A stretch of DNA of 64,000 bases from Bacillus sp. X1(2014). Its GTDB lineage: Bacteria > Bacillota > Bacilli > Bacillales_B > DSM-18226. Shown here piece after piece: positions 7,890-15,886 of the stretch; within the stretch, counting starts at the first letter, position 1, and every line of letters starts with the position of its first letter. The stretch lies in contig NZ_VEED01000010.1 in NCBI RefSeq assembly GCF_007678255.1, forward strand, positions 130,606 to 194,605. Direction: 5' to 3'. The notes under the pieces are model-generated. The model was given only the letters and a program-made list of their open reading frames with translations, was not told the origin of the DNA and made no database searches. The position numbers and the translations under genes are program-made.

Positions 7890-9416
7890 TTGGTGAAAGA
7901 GAAGAATGCATATGCTCTTGAAATGAAAGGAATTTCCAAGTCATTCCCTGGTGTGAAAGCTCTTGATAATGTATCTCTTTTTGTGAGAAAGGGGACAGTC
8001 CATGCGCTAATGGGAGAAAATGGTGCAGGGAAATCCACTCTTATGAAAATCCTTGCAGGAATTTATAAACCGGATTCGGGTGAGTTATTTCTAAAAGGGG
8101 ACCAAGTGGGGTTTACTAATCCCCGAGATGCTTTACATTATGGAATCAGTATGATTCATCAGGAGTTAAGTTTTATTTCCGAACTAACTGTTGCGGATAA
8201 TATCTTTCTTGGAAGAGAACCATGCTTGGGCAAGTCCAAGATAATAAACAAGAAGGAACAGACAGTAAGAGCTCTTAAACTTTTTAACCAATATAAGATT
8301 GATTTGGATCCCGATAAAAAGATGTCTGCTTTATCCGTCTCAGATAGACAAATGGTTGAAATTGTGAAAGCGGTTTCAAATAATGCGGATATAATCGTTA
8401 TGGATGAACCAACTTCAGCTATTACAGAAAGAGAAGTAGAAAAATTGTTTGAAATTATTAAATTGCTCACATCACAAGGGAAATCTATTATTTATATTTC
8501 TCACAAAATGGATGAAATTTTTAAAATTGCTGACGATATCACCGTTTTAAGAGACGGATGTTTTATTGATAGTAAACCAGCTGCAGAGCTAAATCATGAT
8601 CAACTTATTTCCTTAATGGTGGGAAGAGAATTAAAGGATGTCTATCAATCAAAAACTGCCAAAAACGAAACTGTCTTCATGGAAGTGAAAAACCTGAGCC
8701 GTAAAGGCAGTTTTGAAAATATCTCATTTACCCTCCGCAAAGGAGAAGTGATTGGAATTGCAGGTCTTGTAGGTGCAGGACGAACGGAAGTGGTTGAAAG
8801 TATTTTTGGGGTATATCCTCCTCATAGTGGAGAAATTTATATCAATCAAAAAAAGGTGGTCCATAAGCACCCGAAACAGGCTATCAACAATGGAATCGCT
8901 TTAGTAACAGAGGATAGAAAACAAACAGGCTTAAATTTAACAGGTTCGGTGAGAGATAATATAACTTTAGTTAATTTGCGAAAATTTGCATTCTTGAAGA
9001 ATATCATTTCTCAAAAAAAAGAAAACAATGTGGTAGATGAACAAATCCAATCATTAAAAATAAAAACTCCCAACCGTAACATTGCGGTAAAGAATCTAAG
9101 CGGAGGTAATCAGCAGAAAATTGTTATCGCTAAATGGCTTATAAATAACCCGGATATTTTAATATTGGATGAACCAACTAGAGGAATCGACATAGGTGCT
9201 AAAGCTGAAATCTATAAAATTATTTCCGATTTTGCAAATAGTGGTAAGTCTGTCATTGTTATTTCCTCAGAGATGTCTGAACTGTTTGGAATTTGTGATC
9301 GGATCATTGTCATGAGTGAAGGGAAATTGACTGGAGAGTTTACCCGGAAGGAGTTTGATCAAGAAAAAATCATGGCGTGCTGTGCAGGAATTATGAAAGG
9401 AGAAAAAATCGGATGA
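7890..9416 (+). CDS. Sugar ABC transporter ATP-binding protein (RbsA/MglA type)
   Basis: A 508-residue duplicated ATPase of the carbohydrate-uptake-2 class. The first nucleotide-binding domain has Walker A GENGAGKST (near residue 46), signature LSVSDRQMVEI and Walker B IIVMDEPTSA. The second has the degenerate Walker A GLVGAGRTE, signature LSGGNQQKIVIAKWL and LILDEPTRGID, as usual for RbsA, MglA and AraG. AGCAGAGGTGA precedes a TTG at 7890, and GTG at 7893 is an equally possible start. The stop overlaps the permease start (ATGA). It energises uptake of a monosaccharide-like substrate, which cannot be named from sequence. Confidence 0.93.
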   Translation: MVKEKNAYALEMKGISKSFPGVKALDNVSLFVRKGTVHALMGENGAGKSTLMKILAGIYKPDSGELFLKGDQVGFTNPRDALHYGISMIHQELSFISELTVADNIFLGREPCLGKSKIINKKEQTVRALKLFNQYKIDLDPDKKMSALSVSDRQMVEIVKAVSNNADIIVMDEPTSAITEREVEKLFEIIKLLTSQGKSIIYISHKMDEIFKIADDITVLRDGCFIDSKPAAELNHDQLISLMVGRELKDVYQSKTAKNETVFMEVKNLSRKGSFENISFTLRKGEVIGIAGLVGAGRTEVVESIFGVYPPHSGEIYINQKKVVHKHPKQAINNGIALVTEDRKQTGLNLTGSVRDNITLVNLRKFAFLKNIISQKKENNVVDEQIQSLKIKTPNRNIAVKNLSGGNQQKIVIAKWLINNPDILILDEPTRGIDIGAKAEIYKIISDFANSGKSVIVISSEMSELFGICDRIIVMSEGKLTGEFTRKEFDQEKIMACCAGIMKGEKIG

Positions 9417-10420
9417 ATGTTCAAAAAGAAGAGACAGCAAGAGTTAGTTTAATAGGCATGGTAAATTCGCAATCGGTAATAAAGTCAGGGAGTACGGGAA
9501 AGATTCTTGCTAAATATGGCATTTATACTGCTTTTGCTATCCTGTTTATAATCCTATCAATCTCATCAGAATCTTTTTTAACCGCTACCAATATGATCAA
9601 TATTTTGCGGCAAGTATCGATTATAGGTATTGTAGCGATTGGAATGTCCTTCGTTATTATTACCGGAGGGATTGACCTTTCAGTCGGCTCCATTATGGCC
9701 TTATCAGCCGTTGTTGCAGCAAGCTTTGCCCAAGCTGACAGTAGTTATTCTATTTTTATTCCAATTATAACTGGGGTAACAGTTGGTTTAGCATGCGGTC
9801 TGATTAATGGTGTCTTAGTTGCAAAATGGAAGGTAGCACCCTTTATTGCTACGCTTGGAATGATGACCGCTGCACGAGGACTTGCTATGGTCTATACGGA
9901 TGGACGACCCGTTATAGGACTTAGCAATACGTTTAATAATATTGGAAGCGGATACTTATTCGGACTTCCACTTCCCGTGATCGCTTTTGTTGGTATTGTC
10001 ATTATCGGTATTTTTATGCTTAATTTTACGGTATTCGGAAGGCATGTCTTTGCGACGGGTGGAAACGAACAGTCTGCTAAACTATCAGGGATTCGTGTTA
10101 CCTCCGTCAAAATTAGCGTTTACGCGATTGCAGGACTGTTAGCGGGAATCGGAGGGATGATTCTCTCATCTCGAATCATGTCAGGATCCCCGGTGTTAGG
10201 TCAGGGATATGAACTTGATGCCATTGCAGCAGTCGTTATTGGAGGAACAAGTCTTTTTGGCGGTGTAGGAAGCATAATTGGAACCGTCGTTGGGGTATTA
10301 ATTATTGGAGTAATGAATAATGGCCTTGACTTACTGAATGTCTCTTCTTACTACCAGCAAATTTTAAAGGGAGCGATCATTGTTATTGCCGTTCTTCTTG
10401 ATAAAAAGAATCACCATTAA
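9413..10420 (+). CDS. Sugar ABC transporter permease (RbsC type)
   Basis: A membrane permease of about 335 residues in the BPD_transp_2 family, with eight to ten hydrophobic helices. Characteristic stretches are GMSFVIITGGIDLSVGS (near residue 80), FIATLGMMTAARGLAM, GGNEQSAKLSGI and the C-terminal DAIAAVVIGGTSLFGGVGS, which are shared with RbsC and XylH. The ATG at 9413 overlaps the stop of the ATPase gene by four bases, which indicates translational coupling. Partner of the flanking ATPase and binding protein. Confidence 0.93.
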   Translation: MNVQKEETARVSLIGMVNSQSVIKSGSTGKILAKYGIYTAFAILFIILSISSESFLTATNMINILRQVSIIGIVAIGMSFVIITGGIDLSVGSIMALSAVVAASFAQADSSYSIFIPIITGVTVGLACGLINGVLVAKWKVAPFIATLGMMTAARGLAMVYTDGRPVIGLSNTFNNIGSGYLFGLPLPVIAFVGIVIIGIFMLNFTVFGRHVFATGGNEQSAKLSGIRVTSVKISVYAIAGLLAGIGGMILSSRIMSGSPVLGQGYELDAIAAVVIGGTSLFGGVGSIIGTVVGVLIIGVMNNGLDLLNVSSYYQQILKGAIIVIAVLLDKKNHH

Positions 10421-10448
10421 AAAATAATAACATTATAGGAGTGAGTTT

Positions 10449-11399
10449 ATGAAAAAGGTCAAAGTATGTGCTGCTGTTTTAATTATGATTCTTGGTATTT
10501 TAAGTGGTTGTTCTGGCAAAGCGGAAGAAAAAACAAATGGAACTGAGAAAGGGAAAATAAAGATTGGTGTCTTATACCAAAATTTACAAAATGAATATAT
10601 TGTTGGTTTACAAGATTCAATCAGAAAATATGCTAAATCTTCAGGTATTGAATTAATAGAATCAGATGGGGAAGGTAAGGCTGAAAATCAAATCAGTCAA
10701 GTAGAAAATCTGATAAATCAGCAAGTAGATGCCATCATTTTAAATCCAGCTGATAAGGACGGAAGTGCTGCGGTGGTCGAAAAGGCTGCTGCCGCAAAGA
10801 TTCCACTTATTACGGTGCTGGCCGTGGTCTCAAATGAAGAAAAAGCAACAGCACATGTCGGATCTGACGATGTAGAAGCTGGGAAAATTGAAATGAAACA
10901 TGTTGTTGAATTATTAGGTGGAAAGGGTACCATTGCCATTATTCATGGTCCTAATGGAAATTCGGCAGAGGTCAACCGAACAGAAGGAAATAAAGAAATT
11001 TTAAAAGACTCACCTAATATTAAAGTTGCTGCAGAGCAAACAGCAAATTGGTCACGCGAGGAAGCGCTGGCATTAACTGAAAATTGGTTACAATCGCAAA
11101 AGTTGGATGCGATCGTGGCGCAAAATGATGAAATGGCATTGGGAGCCATTAAAGCTTTAAGTGCAGCAGGAAAATTAAACGAAACAAAAGTTATCGGCAT
11201 TGATGCGATTCCAGATGCTTTGAATTCCATTCAATCAGGTGAATTAACCGCAACTGTATTCCAGGATGTAGATGCACAAGGGAAAATGGCAGTCGATGTA
11301 GCGGTTAATGCAGCTAAGGGAGAGAAAGTAGAAAAAGATAACATGATTCCTTTCCAATTGGTAACAAAAGACAATCTCGGCAATTTTAAAAGTAAATAA
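10449..11399 (+). CDS. Sugar-binding lipoprotein of the ABC importer (RbsB type)
   Basis: 316 residues. The lipoprotein signal peptide ends in LSGC (residue 21 is the acylated Cys). The mature Peripla_BP_4 domain includes KIGVLYQNLQNEYIVGLQDS, NQQVDAIILNPAD and AIVAQNDEMALGAIKAL. These segments line the ligand cleft in ribose- and galactose-type binding proteins. GGAGTG lies upstream of the ATG. It is third in the operon and immediately precedes the two PhyH-family dioxygenases. It determines the uptake specificity of the system and is therefore the key to its substrate. Confidence 0.92.
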   Translation: MKKVKVCAAVLIMILGILSGCSGKAEEKTNGTEKGKIKIGVLYQNLQNEYIVGLQDSIRKYAKSSGIELIESDGEGKAENQISQVENLINQQVDAIILNPADKDGSAAVVEKAAAAKIPLITVLAVVSNEEKATAHVGSDDVEAGKIEMKHVVELLGGKGTIAIIHGPNGNSAEVNRTEGNKEILKDSPNIKVAAEQTANWSREEALALTENWLQSQKLDAIVAQNDEMALGAIKALSAAGKLNETKVIGIDAIPDALNSIQSGELTATVFQDVDAQGKMAVDVAVNAAKGEKVEKDNMIPFQLVTKDNLGNFKSK

Positions 11400-11433
11400 C
11401 TATTTGTTTTGATAAGAGAAGGAGGAATATAAA

Positions 11434-12357
11434 ATGAAAGCAGAAAAAAAGTTGAACAATATCCTGGAAATCGTGACGCCATTAAATGAACGTGTGAATA
11501 ATGAACCATTAAGAGTATTGAGTGAAGAGGACTGGAAGTTTTGGAAAGAAAATGGTTATGTTGTCATCCGTGAAGCGATTCCCAAGGATCATATCGATCG
11601 GCTTGTGAGTTTGATCTGGGAATTTGAAGAAAAAGACCCTCATGATCCGTCCACATGGTATTCTCGTCCTGCACGTGAAATGGCCATGAAAGAACTGTTG
11701 AACACCGGTATGGTGGAGCTGTATAACCATCAATATTTATGGGATAACCGTATGTACGAAAAAATTTACAATGCGTTTGTGGATATTTGGGGTACTGAAA
11801 AATTATGGGTGAGTATTGATCGCTGCAATTTAAATCTTCCAATGAAACCAGGTCATGAGTATAAAGGATTTATTCATTGGGATGTGGATACTTCTTTAGA
11901 CCCGATTCCTGTAAATGTCCAAGGGGTGTTGTCTTTAGTTGATACGGATATTGATATGGGAGGGTTTCAGTGTATACCGGAGCTGTACAGAACGTTTGAC
12001 GAATGGGTGAAAACGCAGCCTGCTGATCGAGACCCGCATAAACCAGATACAACTGGTTTTACTCCAACTAAAGTAGTGACGAAGGCTGGAGATTTGTTGA
12101 TTTTTAATAGTTTGCAACCTCATGGTATACGTCCAAATTATTCTGAAAAGGCACGACTGGCACAATATATCTCCATGTTTCCAGCGCAAGAAAATAATCA
12201 GGAATTAACAGAGGTGAGAATCCAATCCTGGCAAGAGAGGATTAAGCCTGAGGGAGAGGCTTTCCCAGGAGACCCACGAAATTGGGAACAAGTGAAATAT
12301 GATAGAGCCCAGCTTACCGAATTAGGTGAAAAGTTATTGGGTTTAAAAAAGTGGTGA
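11434..12357 (+). CDS. PhyH-family Fe(II)/2-oxoglutarate dioxygenase, copy 1
   Basis: A 307-residue protein resembling phytanoyl-CoA dioxygenase relatives. A typical opening is FWKENGYVVIREAIPKDHID (near residue 30-50). The metal site is FIHWDVD (H148, D150), with a distal His in QPHGIR (H230). Eleven residues after that His stands R241, the position of the 2-oxoglutarate-binding Arg in PhyH enzymes. The late conserved AGDLLIF is present. These enzymes hydroxylate or demethylate small molecules with O2, Fe(II) and 2-oxoglutarate. GGAGGAATATAAA precedes the ATG, only 34 bases after the sugar-binding protein, so it should be in the same operon. The substrate is unknown. Confidence 0.85.
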   Translation: MKAEKKLNNILEIVTPLNERVNNEPLRVLSEEDWKFWKENGYVVIREAIPKDHIDRLVSLIWEFEEKDPHDPSTWYSRPAREMAMKELLNTGMVELYNHQYLWDNRMYEKIYNAFVDIWGTEKLWVSIDRCNLNLPMKPGHEYKGFIHWDVDTSLDPIPVNVQGVLSLVDTDIDMGGFQCIPELYRTFDEWVKTQPADRDPHKPDTTGFTPTKVVTKAGDLLIFNSLQPHGIRPNYSEKARLAQYISMFPAQENNQELTEVRIQSWQERIKPEGEAFPGDPRNWEQVKYDRAQLTELGEKLLGLKKW

Positions 12358-12425
12358 ATCAGTAATTATAATTGTCAGATAATTAAATAACAAAGACATC
12401 TAAACCCCGATAGGAGGATTTGGAA

Positions 12426-13349
12426 ATGGCTAAAACAAAAGTAAATAATATTCTTGAGATTGATATTCCATTGAATGAACGCCCTAACAATGAACCATTA
12501 CGAGTGTTAACGGAAGAGGAATTTAAATTTTGGAAAGAAAACGGTTATGTAGTCGTTCGAAATGTTGTCCCTAAAGAAAATATTGAACGAACTGTCGATC
12601 TTATTTGGGAGTTTGAAGAACAAATCCCTAATGATCCTTCTACTTGGTACAGAGCACCACGTCGTGAGCATCAAATGCCAGAGTTACGTGGAGCTGGGAT
12701 GGTAGAGTTATATAACCATCAATACTTCTGGGACAATCGATCCTATCAAAAAGTATACGATACCTTTGTAGATATTTGGGGAACTGAGAAATTATGGACT
12801 AGTATTGACCGATGTAATTTGAGCTTCCCTAACAAACCTGGAACTTTTGAATTTGAAGGGTTCATTCACTGGGATGGTGATACTTCATTAGACCCGCTTC
12901 CAGTTAATATTCAAGGGATTCTTTTCTTAACAGATACGGATGTAAAAAACGGTGGATTGAATGTCATTCCTGAGTTATTTAGAGATTTTCCTGAATGGGT
13001 AAAAACTCAACCTGCAGATAGAGATCCTTATCACCCAGATTATACAGGCTATACACCAACACCCGTAACCTTGAAAGCAGGAGACTTATTAATTTTCCAT
13101 GTCATGCAACCACATGGATTACGTAGAAATGTGTCGAACACACCAAATATTCATCAATACATTTCGATGTTCCCTGCACAGGAACACAATGAAGAATTAA
13201 AACAATGGAGAATTACACAATGGAGAGATAGAGAGATTCCAGAAGGTATTGCATTCCTAGGAGATCCTCGAAATTGGGAGAAAGAAAAATACCCACGAGC
13301 AGAACTTACTGAATTAGGCGAAAAATTGTTGGGACTTAAGAAGTGGTAA
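12426..13349 (+). CDS. PhyH-family dioxygenase, copy 2 (paralogue)
   Basis: A 307-residue paralogue of the preceding protein, clearly similar throughout (for example TEKLW-SIDRCNL, FIHWD-DTSLDP, YISMFPAQE, and a shared TELGEKLLGLKKW end). H148, D150 and H230 are kept. The residue aligned to R241 of copy 1 is Asn, although two Arg follow the distal His (QPHGLRRN). It may therefore bind the co-substrate differently. AGGAGG abuts an ATG at 12420, so the ATG at 12426 has the better spacing. It is the last gene of the transporter operon before a recombinase remnant. No clear terminator is seen directly behind it. Confidence 0.83.
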   Translation: MAKTKVNNILEIDIPLNERPNNEPLRVLTEEEFKFWKENGYVVVRNVVPKENIERTVDLIWEFEEQIPNDPSTWYRAPRREHQMPELRGAGMVELYNHQYFWDNRSYQKVYDTFVDIWGTEKLWTSIDRCNLSFPNKPGTFEFEGFIHWDGDTSLDPLPVNIQGILFLTDTDVKNGGLNVIPELFRDFPEWVKTQPADRDPYHPDYTGYTPTPVTLKAGDLLIFHVMQPHGLRRNVSNTPNIHQYISMFPAQEHNEELKQWRITQWRDREIPEGIAFLGDPRNWEKEKYPRAELTELGEKLLGLKKW

Positions 13350-13428
13350 ATAGTTGAGGGGCATTATCATCAAATTCAGCGCAACCTAACCAAACTAGAA
13401 AACTAGATTTTAACCTTTAACTAAGAAT

Positions 13429-13638
13429 GTGCATCCGCAAATATTCCGTCACACTGCAGCGACTATGTTCCAGGAATCGGGCAGTGATATACGACACTTA
13501 CAATTATTACTTGGTCATGCGGATTTACGTATGGTGCTACGTTATACTCATTTATCGAAGGAATCCTTAAAAAACCAGCACGCCGCGATGAATCAGATAA
13601 CCGGTAAATTGAATAAGCCGCGAAAGATTAATCGATAA
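13429..13638 (+). pseudogene. Tyrosine recombinase/integrase, C-terminal fragment
   Basis: 69 codons encode HPQIFRHTAATMFQESG, LQLLLGHADLRMVLRYTHLS and a basic tail. These are box II of the tyrosine recombinase catalytic domain: the H-x2-R region, the LGH histidine and the Tyr nucleophile. The catalytic Lys region, first Arg and all N-terminal domains are missing. No homologous frame is visible upstream, and the dioxygenase ends only 80 bases before. This is a remnant of a mobile element or integron-like recombinase, not a working gene. Confidence 0.75.
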
Positions 13639-13642
13639 CTAT

Positions 13643-13672
13643 TGCGTCACCTTTACCGGTGACGTTTTTTGT
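13643..13672 (+). terminator. Terminator behind the recombinase remnant
   Basis: CGTCACC / GGTGACG stem with a 6-base loop and six T. A related CGTCACC hairpin with a T run recurs at 13752-13775, apparently a diverged duplicate. Confidence 0.75.
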
Positions 13673-13704
13673 ATATAAAATATTACAGAGGATAAAAATG
13701 CCTC

Positions 13705-13732
13705 GGACCTTTAAATAGGTCCTTTATTTTTT
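13705..13732 (+). terminator. Hairpin with T-rich tail
   Basis: GGACCT / AGGTCC stem around TTAAAT, then a T-rich stretch. It lies in the recombinase-remnant region. Confidence 0.5.
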
Positions 13733-13839
13733 ATCTATATAGAAACCATTGCGTCACCACGGGGTGACATTTTTATTTGTACAAAAATTAAAGAAAGCCC
13801 TATGTTCAAGGGCCCAATTGTCGTGTAAAGTATCGATAA

Positions 13840-14016
13840 TTAATTCTTAGAGTTTTCCTCAATTTTATGAATATACACGACACCGCTCGTTACAACTGAA
13901 CCATTTGTTTCACCGCAATGGGGGCAATTTATATACTCACGCTCTTTGCCCCCAGGGACATTCATTTCCGTAACTTGGAAATAAAACTCTTTTTCACATT
14001 TTTTGCAGTTTATCAA
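13840..14016 (-). CDS. Small zinc-ribbon protein (hypothetical)
   Basis: 58 residues from a TTG at 14016, with GGAGGG at good spacing before it. Two CxxC knuckles (CKKC at residues 4-7 and CPHC at 31-34) with 23 residues between them form a classic zinc ribbon. The protein ends in a charged helix-like tail. Small zinc-ribbon proteins of this kind are common in Bacillus and mostly uncharacterised. The coding sense is supported by the cysteine pattern and the ribosome binding site. The plus-strand frame over the same DNA has neither. Confidence 0.7.
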   Translation of the reverse strand: MINCKKCEKEFYFQVTEMNVPGGKEREYINCPHCGETNGSVVTSGVVYIHKIEENSKN

Positions 14017-14221
14017 AAGACATCCCTCCGTGTACTTTTATTAATAACTCAAAGTATATATTCGCTAATATGTAAGCGTTTTCCTTTTTTAAATTATATA
14101 TTTGACGGAATTATAGAGGGTTTTTCAAATATACCTACTAGGGGTATATAAAAGAAGGGACTCAGTATTTCGGAATATGTGCGGGTAATGGTGCGTAATG
14201 TGGAAGAAATAACGCTGGGTG

Positions 14222-14371
14222 CTATTGGTTTTGACTACCGTCATTATCTTGCATATGCTGTTTTAACTCAAAGTATAATAAAAAAGCTAATATAACGAGA
14301 GGAATCGAGAATAAAGAGATGACAAACCAACCTGTGTTTATAAAATGAGTGTATATCCAAGAAGAATACAT
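14222..14371 (-). CDS. Small single-pass membrane protein (hypothetical)
   Basis: 49 residues from ATG 14371, with AGGAGGTG seven bases upstream. A hydrophobic helix (about residues 15-34, WFVISLFSIPLVILAFLLY) is followed by a polar, acidic and Gln-rich tail. I do not recognise the family. It lies about 200 bases upstream of the zinc-ribbon gene on the same strand, so the two could be cotranscribed. Nothing supportable is seen between 14017 and 14221. Confidence 0.55.
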   Translation of the reverse strand: MYSSWIYTHFINTGWFVISLFSIPLVILAFLLYFELKQHMQDNDGSQNQ

Positions 14372-14403
14372 GCGAAGCACCTCCTAATTCTAGAGTGTCC
14401 GAA

Positions 14404-14535
14404 ATGTATCCATTTAATCATCAGCACGGAGCTGCCGGAGCGGACGCCTTGTCACGGGTAGCAAAATATTTTCATAAGTATTTTCCTAGTGAAATGATAA
14501 GAGTTTCTAAAAATGAATTCTTTCTGAATTCCTAG
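14404..14535 (+). other. Coding-like fragment of 43 codons, family unknown
   Basis: The frame reads as ordinary protein, with segments HQHGAAGADALSRVAKYFHK and YFPSEMIRVSKNEFF. It is locally richer in GC than its surroundings. It has no ribosome binding site and starts inside the leader of the minus-strand small gene. It may be the 3' end of a lost gene. I cannot assign it. Confidence 0.3.
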
Positions 14536-14565
14536 TTGACATATTGGATTAGTCGAGTTTATTAT
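14536..14565 (+). promoter_or_regulatory. Promoter of the YdbM/ABC operon
   Basis: TTGACA (14536-14541) and TATTAT (14560-14565) with an 18-base spacer, about 140 bases upstream of the operon start codon. The intervening GGATTAGTCGAG is vaguely like CymR sulfur-control boxes, but this is only a suggestion. Confidence 0.55.
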
Positions 14566-14640
14566 ATGTAATAGATTCATAATATTAAAAAAAAGCATTT
14601 TACATATGAGCTTATGAGCATAGCTGATCAGTCAACTGAA

Positions 14641-14675
14641 GGCTGCTCCCACTACAACGGGAGCAGTCTTTTTTA
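14641..14675 (+). terminator. Terminator or attenuator in the operon leader
   Basis: CTGCTCCC / GGGAGCAG around an 8-base loop, then TCTTTTTT. It lies downstream of the predicted promoter and 30 bases before the first gene. It may therefore act as an attenuator for the operon and not as the end of an upstream unit. No T-box, S-box or other familiar riboswitch consensus was seen. Confidence 0.65.
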
Positions 14676-14704
14676 TTTTAAAGTGTTTAGGAGGCAGCAG
14701 AAGG

Positions 14705-15886
14705 ATGTTAGAAGTATTTATTAAAAATAGTAAACAACGTGAGTGGCTGGAACGTTTGACACCCTTAGAAGTGGAATTTAAACAACGGTCCGCCTTGATT
14801 GACGAGGAAGGCAGCTTCCCTCATGAGAATATTCATGCTTTACGAAAAATTGGTTACACAAAGGTAACCTTGCCTGAAGAATTTGGCGGGTCTGGTTTTT
14901 CTCTTTATGATGCCATTCTTTTACAAGAAACACTGGGCAGCTTTGATGGCAGTACAGCATTGTCAATTGGCTGGACATTAATGACCGTTGGAGAATTATT
15001 TGAAAACCGCTATTGGGAACCGGAAAAGCTAGCTTTTTTTGCAGAAGAGGTCAATAACGGTGCCATCATTAACCGGGCTGTGAGTGAAGTCGCGACAGGC
15101 AGTCCAATTCGCGGCGGCCGGCCGGGAACCAATGCCAAACAATTAGATGGCAATTGGGTGATTAATGGGCGTAAGAGCTATACAACCTGCTCACCAGAAC
15201 TGGATTACTTCCTAACTTCTGCCTGGATTGAAGAAAAAGAAACAGTTGGCTTTTTCCTTATTCCAAAAGATGCCGAAGGTCTATCCATCGAGGAAAATTG
15301 GAATGTGATCGCGATGCGTGGGACTGGCAGCCATGATCTAGTATTAAAAAACGTGGTGGTGGATGAGTCAGATTTAGTCGAAATTCCAAGCTACAATACG
15401 GGGTTTAAATTAAATGGATGGGGTCTGCTGATCCCCGCAGCCTATTTAGGAATAGCGCAGGCAGCCAGGGACTTCGCGCTCCATTTTGCCAATACCCACT
15501 CTCCCAATAGTATAAAGGGAACGATTGCAGGGCTACCGAATGTGCAGGCATTGTTAGGCGAGATGGACTTGGAATTATACAAAGCCAGATTTGCGCTTTA
15601 TGGTGCAGCAGAAGCTTACATGGATGAGGAACGCAATAAAACCATTACGAATGAAGCGCTTATAGCGAAGCATATCGTGACCAATTCATCTATTACAGTC
15701 GTTGACAAGGCTATGCGGTTAGTGGGAGCAAAAAGCTTGCAGCTGACCAACCCATTGCAGCGATATTACCGGGATGTCCGGGCAGGACTGCACAATCCGC
15801 CAATGGATGATTTAACCATTACAAAATTAGCTCAAACAGCTATTCAACAATATGAATCTAAGGGAGGAAAAAACAATGAAAATTAA
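14705..15886 (+). CDS. Acyl-CoA dehydrogenase-like flavoprotein (YdbM/SfnB type)
   Basis: 393 residues with the acyl-CoA dehydrogenase fold: an N-terminal helical domain (LPEEFGGSGFSLYDA near residue 60), a middle beta domain (NGRKSYTTCSPELDYFL near 150, MRGTGSHDLVLKNV near 205) and a C-terminal helical domain. The usual catalytic Glu context is not obvious, so it more probably belongs to the SfnB/YdbM/DszC-like group of FMN or FAD enzymes tied to sulfur acquisition. AGGAGG precedes the ATG. It overlaps the binding-protein gene by 11 bases, in line with joint use of an imported sulfur compound. The reaction is not established. Confidence 0.75.
   Translation: MLEVFIKNSKQREWLERLTPLEVEFKQRSALIDEEGSFPHENIHALRKIGYTKVTLPEEFGGSGFSLYDAILLQETLGSFDGSTALSIGWTLMTVGELFENRYWEPEKLAFFAEEVNNGAIINRAVSEVATGSPIRGGRPGTNAKQLDGNWVINGRKSYTTCSPELDYFLTSAWIEEKETVGFFLIPKDAEGLSIEENWNVIAMRGTGSHDLVLKNVVVDESDLVEIPSYNTGFKLNGWGLLIPAAYLGIAQAARDFALHFANTHSPNSIKGTIAGLPNVQALLGEMDLELYKARFALYGAAEAYMDEERNKTITNEALIAKHIVTNSSITVVDKAMRLVGAKSLQLTNPLQRYYRDVRAGLHNPPMDDLTITKLAQTAIQQYESKGGKNNEN

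Noticed and set aside
13918..14151. 77-codon plus-strand frame
   Set aside because: It overlaps the zinc-ribbon gene on the other strand, has no ribosome binding site and has a composition unlike protein.
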